Shown: in pieces, positions 1 through 7,261 of the stretch
Numbering within the stretch: position 1 is the first letter of the stretch
Layout of the letters: each line of letters opens with the position of its first letter
From: an uncultured Collinsella sp.
Lineage (GTDB): Bacteria; Actinomycetota; Coriobacteriia; Coriobacteriales; Coriobacteriaceae
DNA length: 18,373 bases
Direction: 5' to 3'
Assembly: GCA_934654765.1 (NCBI GenBank)
Contig: CAKUGX010000030.1
Coordinates: 1 to 18,373, forward strand
Translations under genes and position numbers: made by a program
Notes under the pieces: model-generated
Databases searched by the model: none
What the model saw: the letters and a program-made list of their open reading frames with translations, nothing else
Told to the model about the DNA's origin: nothing

Positions 1-60
1 CTGAATACTCCAAAAAATGCACGTCGCAAGAGGGGGTACCTGACTAAACGGCTAAATTCC
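1..60. repeat. Dispersed intergenic repeat, single copy at window edge
   Basis: The first 60 bases resemble, in opposite orientation, the stretch 13170-13230. Shared blocks on the reverse strand are AGCCGT, GTA..CCCTC, CGTGCATTTTT and GAGTATTCAG, separated by small indels. A third partial match (CGTGCA, A/T tract, GAGT, TTCAGCA on one strand) lies at 13416-13440. The repeat overlaps the last codons of the LacI-type gene and contains its stop codon. No hairpin with a T-run is evident. The element may continue to the left of the window. Function is unknown; it may be an end of the inverted-repeat element described at 13206-13440. Confidence 0.55.
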
Positions 61-1131
61 CGCAAGCTCGCAGTAGCGGTCGACGTTGCTGGCAAACACC
101 ATCTCCACAGCACCCTTCTGCACGGGCTCCGCCGGAGTTTTACCCCACAGCAGATACTCGCCCAAGGTCTTGGCACCACGGTAGGCCAAGCTCACCGGGT
201 CCTTATAGACGATATTGGTAAAAATGCCGCGGCGTAAGGCCAGGGCGCTCTCGGGGAACAGGTCGTTGCCGATCACCATGACCTTGCCGGCCTTGCCGCT
301 CGAAACAAGCGCGTCAGCAACCACTTCGGAACCAACGGCAAAAACGCTACAGATGAGCTCGGGAGCATCCGGCGCACTCAAGCGCTGCTCAAGCTCCCGC
401 TCGAGCTGTTTGACTTGCGCATGGGCGCCGGCAAGGTCCTCAACTTGCCATGGAATATCGTGTTCGCGTAGGTAATTATGAAAGGCGCGGGCGGTCAGAT
501 AATGCGAGTCGGTATAAGGGTCGCCCGCCAACAGGAGCACGCGGGCGTCAGCCCCAGAAGCGTGGACCAGGTTAGCCGCCTGCTCTGCCATAAGACTGCC
601 TGCCGTGGAATAGTCCGCCAAACTGGCACCCAGGCGATCGAGGTGCGGGCGATCGCCGTCGACGAGCTCGATCGCCACGCCCGCCTCGGCAATCTGCCTC
701 AAAAGCTCGGTCGCGCGGTCATCGCCCGGAACATAGGCAAGCAGACCGTCGATTTTCTCCCCTACCTGCAGGCGCTCATCAATCTGCTCGAGCGCATCGG
801 CGTAGCCGCCCACGCCAAATTCAACGCGCTCAACCGTAATACCCCGGTCGATGACCTCCTGCTCAAAGCGGTTGCAGCCTTCCCACAGGTAACGGAAAAA
901 GTACGCTCCCTCGCGCGATGCGCGGGGCAGGCAAAACACCAGGTTGATATCCTTGCGGCGCAGGCTCGAGGCACTTGTGTTGCGATGGTAGCCCATGGCC
1001 TCGGCCTTGGCATTCACCTTGGAGCGCACGGATTCGCTCACGCCAGCCTTACCCGTCAGGGCCTTGTGCACGGTATTGATGGAAACGCCAAGCTCGGCGG
1101 CTATGTCCTTCATGGTTACGCGAGCGCTCAT
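52..1131 (-). CDS. LacI/GalR-family transcriptional regulator
   Basis: A 359-residue DNA-binding repressor of the LacI/GalR type. Residues about 6-50 form the LacI helix-turn-helix and hinge (TMKDIAAELGVSINTVHKAL, then GVSESVRSKV). The rest, from about residue 61, is a periplasmic-binding-protein-like sensor domain of the kind that binds sugars; the stretch around GNDLFPE and the closing FTNIVYKDPVSLAYRGAKTLGEYL fit that fold. Start: ATG at 1131, preceded by CGGAG with 8 nt spacing. Length is close to the usual 330-360 residues. The gene stands alone between the window edge and a terminator-like hairpin at 1229-1262, so its target operon and ligand cannot be read from context. The 97 bp upstream contain an AT-rich stretch that probably holds the promoter, but no convincing operator is seen. 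Confidence 0.9.
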   Translation of the reverse strand: MSARVTMKDIAAELGVSINTVHKALTGKAGVSESVRSKVNAKAEAMGYHRNTSASSLRRKDINLVFCLPRASREGAYFFRYLWEGCNRFEQEVIDRGITVERVEFGVGGYADALEQIDERLQVGEKIDGLLAYVPGDDRATELLRQIAEAGVAIELVDGDRPHLDRLGASLADYSTAGSLMAEQAANLVHASGADARVLLLAGDPYTDSHYLTARAFHNYLREHDIPWQVEDLAGAHAQVKQLERELEQRLSAPDAPELICSVFAVGSEVVADALVSSGKAGKVMVIGNDLFPESALALRRGIFTNIVYKDPVSLAYRGAKTLGEYLLWGKTPAEPVQKGAVEMVFASNVDRYCELAGI

Positions 1132-1228
1132 GGGGTTACTCCGTTATAGATAAGTTGCCAATTAACAGTACAGGTAACGATACCCCAAAATCACCCTTCA
1201 ACTCGCCGCGCTCGCCGCCAAATGTGCA

Positions 1229-1262
1229 AAGCGCCCCGCGAACGGATGCTCGCGGGGCGCTT
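1229..1262 (-). terminator. Rho-independent-type terminator after the Cys-rich small gene
   Basis: A perfect 12-bp inverted repeat, AAGCGCCCCGCG (1229-1240) and its complement (1251-1262), with a 10-nt loop. It begins 13 bp past the stop codon of the Cys-rich protein gene and separates it from the LacI-type gene. The base after the stem on the minus strand is not followed by a long T-run, so termination strength is uncertain. Confidence 0.65.
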
Positions 1263-1275
1263 GGATGCCTAGACC

Positions 1276-1476
1276 TCATTTGATACCGCGGCCCAAGTCT
1301 TCGGCGATTTTGTCTACGCCCTTAAGTGCGGCGCAGGTCTTTTTGTTGGAGCAATGTCCTGTGCAAACGCCACCTTGAGCACAGTCGGCGCAGGTGCCCT
1401 TGCGATAAATGCGCACGCACACGGCGACAAACGCAATGCCGATAACAGCCAGTACAACAATATCGATAGGTGCCAT
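1276..1476 (-). CDS. FeoB-associated Cys-rich membrane protein
   Basis: A 66-residue protein with one hydrophobic membrane segment (about residues 5-24) followed by a short basic stretch and a cytosolic Cys cluster: Cys29, Cys32, Cys38, Cys42 and Cys48, with another Cys20 in the membrane segment. This matches the small Cys-rich proteins often encoded directly after feoB, thought to assist ferrous-iron transport; a direct role in handling Fe2+ is inferred. Start: ATG at 1476, preceded by AGGAGG with about 7 nt spacing. It follows feoB by 175 bp, and a terminator lies between them, so it may also have its own promoter. A palindrome related to the feo operators lies just upstream (1490-1509). 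Confidence 0.8.
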   Translation of the reverse strand: MAPIDIVVLAVIGIAFVAVCVRIYRKGTCADCAQGGVCTGHCSNKKTCAALKGVDKIAEDLGRGIK

Positions 1477-1489
1477 AGCAAGCCTCCTC

Positions 1490-1509
1490 TAGTTAACCAC
1501 CACTTACTT
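1490..1509. promoter_or_regulatory. Putative iron-box palindrome ahead of the Cys-rich gene
   Basis: TAGTTAA-N6-CTTACTT. It matches 11 of 14 arm positions of the palindrome found ahead of feoB (AAGTTAG-N6-CTAACTT) with identical 6-bp spacing, and ends right before the ribosome binding site of the Cys-rich gene. Confidence 0.4.
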
Positions 1510-1527
1510 TACACCATTCCCCACCTG

Positions 1528-1552
1528 CCAAAAAGGGACAGGTTTATTTTGG
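1528..1552. repeat. REP-like short imperfect palindrome
   Basis: A 25-bp stretch beginning CCAAAA and ending TTTTGG around GGGACAGGTTTA. It sits in the gap between feoB and the Cys-rich gene. It resembles short extragenic palindromes with a GGGACAG core that I associate with single-copy REP repeats in other genomes; that link is from memory and unverified. Only one copy is seen in this window. Confidence 0.3.
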
Positions 1553-1589
1553 TCGCTTTTATCTGCGGAAACGCCACATCTCCCCCACC

Positions 1590-1622
1590 AAAAAGCCCGA
1601 GTGTCGCTGGGACACCCGGGCT
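1590..1622 (-). terminator. Rho-independent terminator of feoB
   Basis: Read on the minus strand: AGCCCGGGTGT, a 7-nt loop and ACACTCGGGCT (11 bp with one G-U pair), followed by a run of five T. It starts 29 bp after the feoB stop codon, a typical position. Confidence 0.85.
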
Positions 1623-1651
1623 CGTGGAAAGGGGCTCGTCCTTATTCGGAC

Positions 1652-3979
1652 TTAAGCGGAAACTGCGGCGGAAGCAGTGTTGGTCTCGTCCTCGTCGGTC
1701 CATACATGCTTAGGCATGGGACGGAAGATCTGGAAGAGCATCGCAACCAGCAGCACGATGGCCACAACCGTCCAGATACCAAACTGCCCAAGGACCAGCA
1801 GGTTGTAGAACTGGTTGATAAACAGGCCGATTACCCAGGCAAAGGCGCACTCGTAGCCGATGGCAATCGCAGTCCACTTGCCGGAGTCCATCTGGTTGCG
1901 GATGGTGCCCATGGCGGCAAAGCACGGGGCGCACAGCAGGTTGAAAGCGCCGAAGGCAACGCAGGCGCCCATAGTCGGGAACATGCCGGCGAACGCGGTC
2001 CACAGGCTCGGGTCGGTCTCGGCGGCGTCGGCGACGGACAGCAGCGAGCCGGCGGTGGCGACGACGTTCTCCTTAGCGACAAGGCCAGAGACAGTCAGCG
2101 CGGTGGCCTGCCAGGTGCTAAAGCCGAGCGGGGCGAAGATCCAAGCGACCAGGTTGCCGAGCATGGCGAGCACGGAGTAGTCCATGAACTCCTCGGGGAT
2201 ACCGTCCATGGCAGGCAGGAAGCCGAAGGCGCCATTGTAGCTACCGAAGTTGGACAGGAACCACACCACGACGGTGGAGGCGAAGATAACCGTGCCGGCC
2301 TTCTTGATAAAGGCCCAGCAGCGCTCCCACACATGCAGCGCCCAAGAACGGATCGCCGGGAAGTGGTAGGCAGGCAGCTCCATGACAAACGGCGTGGGAC
2401 GGCCGGCGAAGAGTTTGGTCTTCTTGAGCATCAGGCCCGAACCGATGACGGCAAAGACGCCCAGGAAGTAGAAGAGCGGGCTGATCCACGCAGCGGTGGT
2501 GGAAGAGTCGCCGATGATGGAACCCATAAGCAGGGCGATGATCGGCAGCTTAGCGCCACAGGGGATGAACGTGGTGGTCATGACCGTCATGCGGCGGTCC
2601 TTCTCGTTCTCGATGGTCTTGGTAGCCATGACGCCGGGGACGCCGCAGCCCGAGGACACGAGCATGGGGATGAAGGACTTACCGGACAGGCCGAAGCGGC
2701 GGAACACGCGGTCCATGATGAAGGCGACGCGGGCCATGTAGCCGCAGTCCTCCAGGAAGGACAGCATCACAAAGAGCAGGAACATCTGCGGCACAAAGCC
2801 GAAGATGGCACCCAGGCCGCCGACGATGCCGTCGCAGACCAGCGAATCGACCAGGCCACCGTCCTCGGTGCCGCCCGCCACGAGGGCGTCGTGCACCACG
2901 GTAGTGATACCCGGGACATAGGGGCCGTACTGTGCCGGGTCGACCGAGTCGGCATTGTCGCCCGCAGCCTCAACAGCTGCGTCATAGGCGTCGCGACCCT
3001 GACCGAGCACATACCAGCCGTCGGTACCGAAGAGCTGGTCGTTGGTGAAGTCGGTCACCGTACCGCCCAAGGTAGAAACGGCGATGTAATACACGCAGAA
3101 CATGATGACCACAAAGATCGGCAGGCCCAGGATACGGTTGGTAACCACGCGGTCGATCTTCTCGGAGGTGCTCATCTTGGCAGGAGCCTTGGTCATGCAC
3201 TCGTCGATGATGTGGGCGATGACGCCGTAGCGCTCGCCGGTGATGATGGACTCGGCGTCGTCGTCGCAGTCCTGCTCACACTGGGCGACCAGCTGCTCCA
3301 CGCGAGCAGCCTTCTCCTTGGTAAGGTTGATGAGCTTGCAGGCGTCCGCATCGCGCTCGAACAGCTTGACGGCGTAGTAGCGGCGCTTGTTGGCGGGGAC
3401 GCTATCCGGCAGGTTGTTCTCGATGTGGGTCAGAACGTCCTCGATGGAAGAGTCGAACTTGTGCTCCGGCACCTGGCCCTTGGTAGCAGCGGACTTCTTG
3501 ACCTGATCGAACAGCTCCGTGATGCCCTTGTTCTTAAGAGCCGAGATCATCATGACCGGGCAGCCGAGCTTCTTGGAGAGCTTGTCGGTGTCAATCTTAT
3601 CGCCGTTCTTCTCGACCAGGTCGGCCATGTTGAGGGCAACGACCACGGGCAGGCCGGTCTCGATGACCTGAAGCGCCAGATACAGGTTACGCTCCAGGTT
3701 GGTGGCGTCGACCACCTGAACGACGACATCGGGCTCGCCGCTCATGAGGTAATCGCGCGAGCACTGCTCCTCGGGGCTGTAGGGGGAAAGCGAGTAGATG
3801 CCGGGGAGGTCCGTAATCGTGACGCTCTTGTCACTCAGGAGCTTGGCCTCCTTTTTCTCAACCGTAACACCAGGCCAGTTGCCAACATAGCCGTTGGCGC
3901 CGGTGATCAGGTTGAAAAGCGTGGTCTTGCCGCAGTTGGGGTTACCCGCCAGCGCGACATGGATCTGAGAATCCGCCAT
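1652..3979 (-). CDS. feoB: Ferrous iron transport GTPase/permease FeoB
   Basis: A 775-residue inner-membrane Fe2+ transporter. The N-terminal G domain is complete: G1 GNPNCGKT (residues 12-19), G3 DLPG (57-60), G4 NMAD (117-120) and an SAL G5 (about 146-148). A helical GDI-like domain follows (about 170-275), then the membrane part with paired Gate motifs, including GCGVPG (444-449) and PCGAKLP (473-479). Between the first membrane helix and the next is a long polar stretch (about 305-385) that includes an acidic insert near residues 320-350. Start: ATG at 3979, with AAGGA upstream. It is third in feoA-feoA-feoB; the 125-bp gap to the preceding feoA holds a perfect palindrome at 4055-4074, so iron-dependent control directly at feoB is likely. 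No frameshift or missing motif was seen. Confidence 0.97.
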   Translation of the reverse strand: MADSQIHVALAGNPNCGKTTLFNLITGANGYVGNWPGVTVEKKEAKLLSDKSVTITDLPGIYSLSPYSPEEQCSRDYLMSGEPDVVVQVVDATNLERNLYLALQVIETGLPVVVALNMADLVEKNGDKIDTDKLSKKLGCPVMMISALKNKGITELFDQVKKSAATKGQVPEHKFDSSIEDVLTHIENNLPDSVPANKRRYYAVKLFERDADACKLINLTKEKAARVEQLVAQCEQDCDDDAESIITGERYGVIAHIIDECMTKAPAKMSTSEKIDRVVTNRILGLPIFVVIMFCVYYIAVSTLGGTVTDFTNDQLFGTDGWYVLGQGRDAYDAAVEAAGDNADSVDPAQYGPYVPGITTVVHDALVAGGTEDGGLVDSLVCDGIVGGLGAIFGFVPQMFLLFVMLSFLEDCGYMARVAFIMDRVFRRFGLSGKSFIPMLVSSGCGVPGVMATKTIENEKDRRMTVMTTTFIPCGAKLPIIALLMGSIIGDSSTTAAWISPLFYFLGVFAVIGSGLMLKKTKLFAGRPTPFVMELPAYHFPAIRSWALHVWERCWAFIKKAGTVIFASTVVVWFLSNFGSYNGAFGFLPAMDGIPEEFMDYSVLAMLGNLVAWIFAPLGFSTWQATALTVSGLVAKENVVATAGSLLSVADAAETDPSLWTAFAGMFPTMGACVAFGAFNLLCAPCFAAMGTIRNQMDSGKWTAIAIGYECAFAWVIGLFINQFYNLLVLGQFGIWTVVAIVLLVAMLFQIFRPMPKHVWTDEDETNTASAAVSA

Positions 3980-4054
3980 TCAATCCTTCTTCCTTGTGTG
4001 CCCGCGCTGCTTTCTCCGCACGGGCTGGATAGTGTGCTTCAAAGATGCTGCGTT

Positions 4055-4074
4055 AAGTTAGAAAAACCTAACTT
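4055..4074. promoter_or_regulatory. Putative iron-box palindrome ahead of feoB
   Basis: A perfect 7-bp inverted repeat, AAGTTAG (4055-4061) and CTAACTT (4068-4074), with a 6-bp A-rich spacer. It lies 76 bp before the feoB start and just after the preceding feoA. The GTTAG/CTAAC half-sites resemble those of DtxR/IdeR-type iron regulators, but the classical DtxR box has a 1-bp, not 6-bp, gap. Alternative reading: a weak AT-rich hairpin in the feoA-feoB mRNA. Confidence 0.55.
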
Positions 4075-4104
4075 TATCTGCAGAAATGTGCGCCGCGGGC
4101 CCTT

Positions 4105-4326
4105 TTACTGGACCTCGACGACGGCGGCCTCCTCCTTGCGGATGGAAAGCTCGTAGCCGCGCACGTTGATCTCGACCGGATCTCCGAGCGGTGCGACCTT
4201 CACGACCTTAAACGACGTGCCCTTGATGAGCCCCAGGTCCATAAGGTGGCGACGAAGCGCGCCCTCACCGTGAAGCTTGACGATGGTAGAGCTCTCGCCC
4301 ACCTTAACGTCACCCAACGTCTTCAT
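4105..4326 (-). CDS. feoA: FeoA-domain protein (second copy)
   Basis: A 73-residue SH3-like FeoA protein, cytosolic, expected to act on the FeoB G domain or membrane channel. Visible family features are the opening KTLGDVKVGES, the central LRRHLMDLGLIKGTSFKV and the closing G-Y-E-L-S-I-R-K turn. Start: ATG at 4326, with AAGGGGG before it. It begins 40 bp after the first feoA and ends 125 bp before feoB, so all three probably share a transcript. It is clearly diverged from the upstream copy, so the pair is not a recent duplication. Confidence 0.93.
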   Translation of the reverse strand: MKTLGDVKVGESSTIVKLHGEGALRRHLMDLGLIKGTSFKVVKVAPLGDPVEINVRGYELSIRKEEAAVVEVQ

Positions 4327-4366
4327 TTACTTGTCCCCCTTTCAGTACTTGCAAAAATACCGTCGA

Positions 4367-4609
4367 CTAACCGACGGTCATGATGTGCATGGCCACCTTG
4401 GAATCGATGCCAAAGCGGGCACCCAGCACGGTAACGATGATGTTGGCGCCACTCGAGCTCACCACGTGGATCTCGCTACCCTCGACAAAGCCGAGGTCCT
4501 TGAGGTGGTGCTTCATGTCCTCGTTGCCCTTTACACGAGACACGCGCACGGTTTCGCCCGCCTTCACCATCGAAAGCGGCATGGCCGGCATCTGCGGTCC
4601 GCTAGACAT
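4367..4609 (-). CDS. feoA: FeoA-domain protein (first copy, operon leader)
   Basis: An 80-residue FeoA-type SH3-like protein. After a short N-terminal tail with Pro and Met (about residues 1-14), the FeoA core is visible: GETVRVSRVKG, HLKDLGFVEGSEIHV and a terminal GIDSKVAMHIMTV strand. Start: ATG at 4609, preceded by AGGAG with about 7 nt spacing. It is the first gene of the feo cluster and its upstream region carries two putative iron boxes. Having two different feoA genes before feoB suggests separate roles, for example one scaffolding and one regulating FeoB; that is inference. Confidence 0.92.
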   Translation of the reverse strand: MSSGPQMPAMPLSMVKAGETVRVSRVKGNEDMKHHLKDLGFVEGSEIHVVSSSGANIIVTVLGARFGIDSKVAMHIMTVG

Positions 4610-4654
4610 GACTGGGCTCCTAACATCGAATCGTCCTCAACATCGACACGGCGA

Positions 4655-4704
4655 AAGTTAGCCACGTCTATGTTCGCTTTAGTAAACTAGCACGCGGTTA
4701 ACTT
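4655..4704. promoter_or_regulatory. Feo operon control region with two putative iron boxes
   Basis: Proximal box: AAGTTAG-N6-CTATGTT (4655-4674), five of seven matching in the second arm and the same 6-bp spacing as the feoB box. Distal box: AAACTAG-N7-TTAACTT (4684-4704). Together with flanking bases they also form a long-range inverted repeat (AAAGTTAGCC at 4654-4663 and GGTTAACTTT at 4696-4705). They lie 46-95 bp ahead of the first feoA start, where an operator would be expected. No promoter hexamers stand out. Confidence 0.5.
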
Positions 4705-4753
4705 TTTGGGAAGGGTCCCTATTCAGTTTTCGAAAAAGTTTCCTATACGAAAC

Positions 4754-4789
4754 AAAAAGGCGCGGCAAAGAGCTGTCCTTTGCCGCGCC
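4754..4789 (-). terminator. Rho-independent terminator of the HPr gene
   Basis: Perfect 12-bp stem GGCGCGGCAAAG / CTTTGCCGCGCC (4759-4770 and 4778-4789), 7-nt loop, followed on the minus strand by five T (4758-4754). It lies 10 bp past the HPr stop codon. Confidence 0.9.
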
Positions 4790-4798
4790 CTGTCATGC

Positions 4799-5047
4799 TT
4801 AGAGCGAAAGGTTTCTGATCGACGTGACGCACGAAGCCTCGTCTACGCCCGAAACGCGGAACACGATGTCCTCGCCGCACTCGCCGTAGAGAGCCATGAG
4901 GCCCATAACGTCGCGACCATCGGTATGGCGGTCGCCAATGCTGACCGACACGTCGCTGCGGTGCCTGGCGATGATGTCGTAGAGCAGCGCAACCGGGCGG
5001 GCATGCAGTCCCAACGGATCTTTAATCGTCTTTGTAAACTCGACCAT
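4799..5047 (-). CDS. HPr-family phosphocarrier protein with Asp46
   Basis: An 82-residue HPr-like protein, the cytosolic phosphocarrier that passes phosphate from enzyme I to sugar-specific EIIA proteins of the PTS. The active-site histidine is His15 in GLHARP. At the place of the regulatory serine of low-GC Gram-positive HPr (Ser46 in K-S-I-M-G) this protein has R-D-V-M-G, so Asp46. The start was set at ATG 5047 rather than an in-frame ATG at 5071: GGGAGGGG lies 4-5 nt before it, and the numbering then puts His15 and residue 46 exactly where the family has them. It is a single-gene unit between an inverted-repeat element and its own terminator; no enzyme I gene is nearby. A TACAAT at 5103-5108 (minus strand) may be its -10 element. 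Confidence 0.88.
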   Translation of the reverse strand: MVEFTKTIKDPLGLHARPVALLYDIIARHRSDVSVSIGDRHTDGRDVMGLMALYGECGEDIVFRVSGVDEASCVTSIRNLSL

Positions 5048-5141
5048 GTCCCCTCCCACGGCATCGCACATTCAGCCGGTCAAACCCAGCCACGTGGTAG
5101 TTATTGTAGCGTTAGATGCTTGTCGAGTGCCCTTTCGGATA

Positions 5142-5369
5142 CCCCATGGGCAAAAAGTGGCAAATATGAGTACTGTCACCATTTTAGTAGCAGCAAAATC
5201 GAGCCTAAAATGCTCCCTTTGAGCAATTTCGGCGCCCTGTACAGCCCTATTCAATGCCTATAGGGTGTTAGATAAATTGATTTTCACCTCATTTTGGTCC
5301 GAAATGGGCCAAAAGATATGCTACTCCCGTTGCAACAGTACTCATATTTGGCATTTTTTGCCCACGGGG
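5142..5369. repeat. 228-bp element with 35-bp terminal inverted repeats
   Basis: Left arm 5142-5176 begins CCCCATGGGCAAAAAG and ends CAAATATGAGTACTGT; right arm 5335-5369 is its reverse complement at 32 of 35 positions. Just inside both arms, AGTAGCA recurs at the same offset (9 bp) from the arm end, so the dyad extends inward. The interior encodes no protein. The shape fits a miniature inverted-repeat element or a structured RNA gene. No target-site duplication is evident next to the arms, and no transposase is in the window. Confidence 0.75.
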
Positions 5370-5393
5370 TCAACAAGACGCGCCCTGGCGCAC

Positions 5394-5428
5394 AAAAAAC
5401 GAGGGAAGGCGCGCGTCCTTCCCTCGTT
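5394..5428 (-). terminator. Rho-independent terminator of aspS
   Basis: Perfect 12-bp stem AACGAGGGAAGG / CCTTCCCTCGTT (5398-5409, 5417-5428) with a 7-nt loop, followed on the minus strand by a run of T (complement of 5399-5394). It lies about 25 bp after the aspS stop codon. Confidence 0.92.
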
Positions 5429-5452
5429 GCGAGCAATATGTAAGTCGTTTGC

Positions 5453-7240
5453 CTACATCAGGCGCAGGCTGACGTCCTTGAGCTGGGCGCCGGAAACGGC
5501 ACTCGGAGCGCCCGACATGAGGTCGGAGCCGCTGGCCGTCTTGGGGAACGCCATGACGTCGCGGATGGAGTCGGAGCCGGTGAGCAGCATGCACACGCGG
5601 TCCAGGCCCAGAGCGAAGCCGCCCATCGGGGGCGCACCAAACTTGAGGGCCTCCATGAGGAAGCCGAACTGCGACTCGGCGCGCTCCTCGGTAAAGCCCA
5701 GAAGCTTGAGCATAGACATCTGCATCTCGGCGTTGTGGATACGCATACCACCGCCGCCGGCCTCAAAGCCGTCCATAACAAAGTCGTAGGTGCACGAACC
5801 GGCTGCCAGCGGATCGGCCTCGATCTTGGCGATGTCGGTCTCGGTCGGCAGGGTGAAGGGCTGGTGCTCAGCAGCGTAGGCCTTGCGGTCCTCGTCCCAG
5901 TGGAACAGCGGGAAGTTGACGACCCACAGGAAGTCGTGACCCTCGCGCTTGATCTCGAGCGCGTTGGCCATGTGCGAACGCATGCCGCCCAGGATCTCGT
6001 CGGAGAGCAGGCGCGGGCCAGCGGCGAACATCACAAGGTCGCCGGGCTCGACGTCCATGCGCTCGCGCAGAGCGACCATCTCCTCGTCCGAGAAGAACTT
6101 GACGATGGGGCTGTTGATGGAGCCGTCCTCGCGGAAGGCGATCCAGGCCAGGCCCTTGGCGCCAAACGTGGAAGCCACGCCGGCGAGCTTATCGATCTTG
6201 GCACGGGCCCAGGCACCGGCGCCCTTGGCGTTGATAGCCTTGACGACGGAGCCCTCCTCGTTTGCAGCGGTCGCAAAGACCTTGAACTTGGAGTTGGCAA
6301 AGATGTCGGTCAGGTCGACCAGGTGCATGCCGTAGCGAGTATCGGGCTTGTCGGAGCCATAGGTGTCCATGGCCTCCCAATAGTCCATGCGACGCAGCGG
6401 CGTGGGCATCTCGACACCCATGCGGCCGAAGGCGTCGGCCAGGACCTCTTCGAGCGCGCTCATAACGTCGTTCTGGTCCACGAAGGACATCTCGATATCG
6501 ACCTGGGTGAACTCGGGCTGACGGTCGGCGCGCAGGTCCTCGTCGCGGAAGCACTTGGCGACCTGGTAGTAGCGCTCGACGCCACCGACCATGAGCAGCT
6601 GCTTCAGGAGCTGCGGGGACTGCGGCAGGGCGTAGAAGTTGCCCGGTTGGATGCGGCTGGGGACGATGAAGTCGCGGGCGCCCTCGGGCGTGGACTTGAA
6701 CAGGGAGGGCGTCTCGACCTCCATGAACTCACGGTTGTGCAGCGCCTCGCGAATGGCAAAGGTAAAGTCGGAGCGCAGCTTGAGGTTGGCCATCATCTCG
6801 GGACGGCGGAGGTCCAGATAACGATAGCGCAGGCGGGTGTCCTCGCTGGTCTCGATGCCGTCCTCGATCTGGAACGGCGGGGTGACGGAAGTGTTGAGCA
6901 CCTCGGCATGATCGGTCAGGACCTCGATCTCGCCGGTCGCGAGCTTGGTGTTGGTGGTCTCCTCGCCACGGGCGCGCACGACGCCATGGATCTTGATGGG
7001 CCACTCGGGACGCATAGTCTCGGCGATCTTAAAGGCGTCGCCGTCGGAGTGCTCGGGGTCGAAGGTGAGCTGCGTGATGCCCTCGCGGTCGCGAAGGTCG
7101 CAGAAGATAAGACCGCCGTGGTCGCGGCGACGGCTCACCCAACCGGTGAGGGTGACCTCTTCGCCCACGTTCTCGCGGCGAAGCTCGCCGCAGGTACGGG
7201 TGTGCATGGAATGCTCGTCGATGGGACGGGTCTGGCTCAT
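5453..7240 (-). CDS. aspS: Aspartyl-tRNA synthetase, probably non-discriminating (Asp/Asn)
   Basis: A 595-residue class IIb aminoacyl-tRNA synthetase of bacterial type; it charges tRNA-Asp with aspartate in the cytosol. The N-terminal OB-fold anticodon-binding domain covers about residues 13-115 (GWVSRRRDHGGLIF). The catalytic core has class II motif 2 (YYQVAKCFRDEDLRADRQPE) and motif 3 near the C-terminus (GFALGLDRVCMLLTG), with the bacterial GAD insertion between. His41 in RRRDHGG is the residue type seen in non-discriminating enzymes, which also charge tRNA-Asn for later amidation by GatCAB; E. coli has Leu there. Start: ATG at 7240 with AAAGGAGG about 9 nt before; a later in-frame Met12 has no such site. 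It has its own terminator and a hairpin leader, and is divergent from serB. Confidence 0.96.
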   Translation of the reverse strand: MSQTRPIDEHSMHTRTCGELRRENVGEEVTLTGWVSRRRDHGGLIFCDLRDREGITQLTFDPEHSDGDAFKIAETMRPEWPIKIHGVVRARGEETTNTKLATGEIEVLTDHAEVLNTSVTPPFQIEDGIETSEDTRLRYRYLDLRRPEMMANLKLRSDFTFAIREALHNREFMEVETPSLFKSTPEGARDFIVPSRIQPGNFYALPQSPQLLKQLLMVGGVERYYQVAKCFRDEDLRADRQPEFTQVDIEMSFVDQNDVMSALEEVLADAFGRMGVEMPTPLRRMDYWEAMDTYGSDKPDTRYGMHLVDLTDIFANSKFKVFATAANEEGSVVKAINAKGAGAWARAKIDKLAGVASTFGAKGLAWIAFREDGSINSPIVKFFSDEEMVALRERMDVEPGDLVMFAAGPRLLSDEILGGMRSHMANALEIKREGHDFLWVVNFPLFHWDEDRKAYAAEHQPFTLPTETDIAKIEADPLAAGSCTYDFVMDGFEAGGGGMRIHNAEMQMSMLKLLGFTEERAESQFGFLMEALKFGAPPMGGFALGLDRVCMLLTGSDSIRDVMAFPKTASGSDLMSGAPSAVSGAQLKDVSLRLM

Positions 7241-7261
7241 ACCAGTGATCCTCCTTTATGG

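Larger units (their letters stand above)
5048..5452. other. Gene-free stretch between aspS and the HPr gene
   Basis: No credible coding frame. From right to left it holds the aspS terminator (5394-5428), a 228-bp inverted-repeat element (5142-5369), and about 95 bp that must carry the HPr promoter. Base composition of the element is clearly more AT-rich than the flanking genes. Confidence 0.7.

Noticed and set aside
1601..4156. A very long open frame (851 codons) on the plus strand opposite feoB
   Set aside because: It is the antisense shadow of feoB, rich in His, Asp, Gly and Val as expected for the complement of GC-rich codons, with no known domain. The same holds for the long frames opposite aspS (5735-7384), larA (11619-12896), ppc (14066-15880) and hisS (16717-18189).
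5048..5071. Eight-residue N-terminal extension of the HPr protein
   Set aside because: The ribosome binding site GGGAGGGG fits ATG 5047, and only that start gives His15 at the family position.
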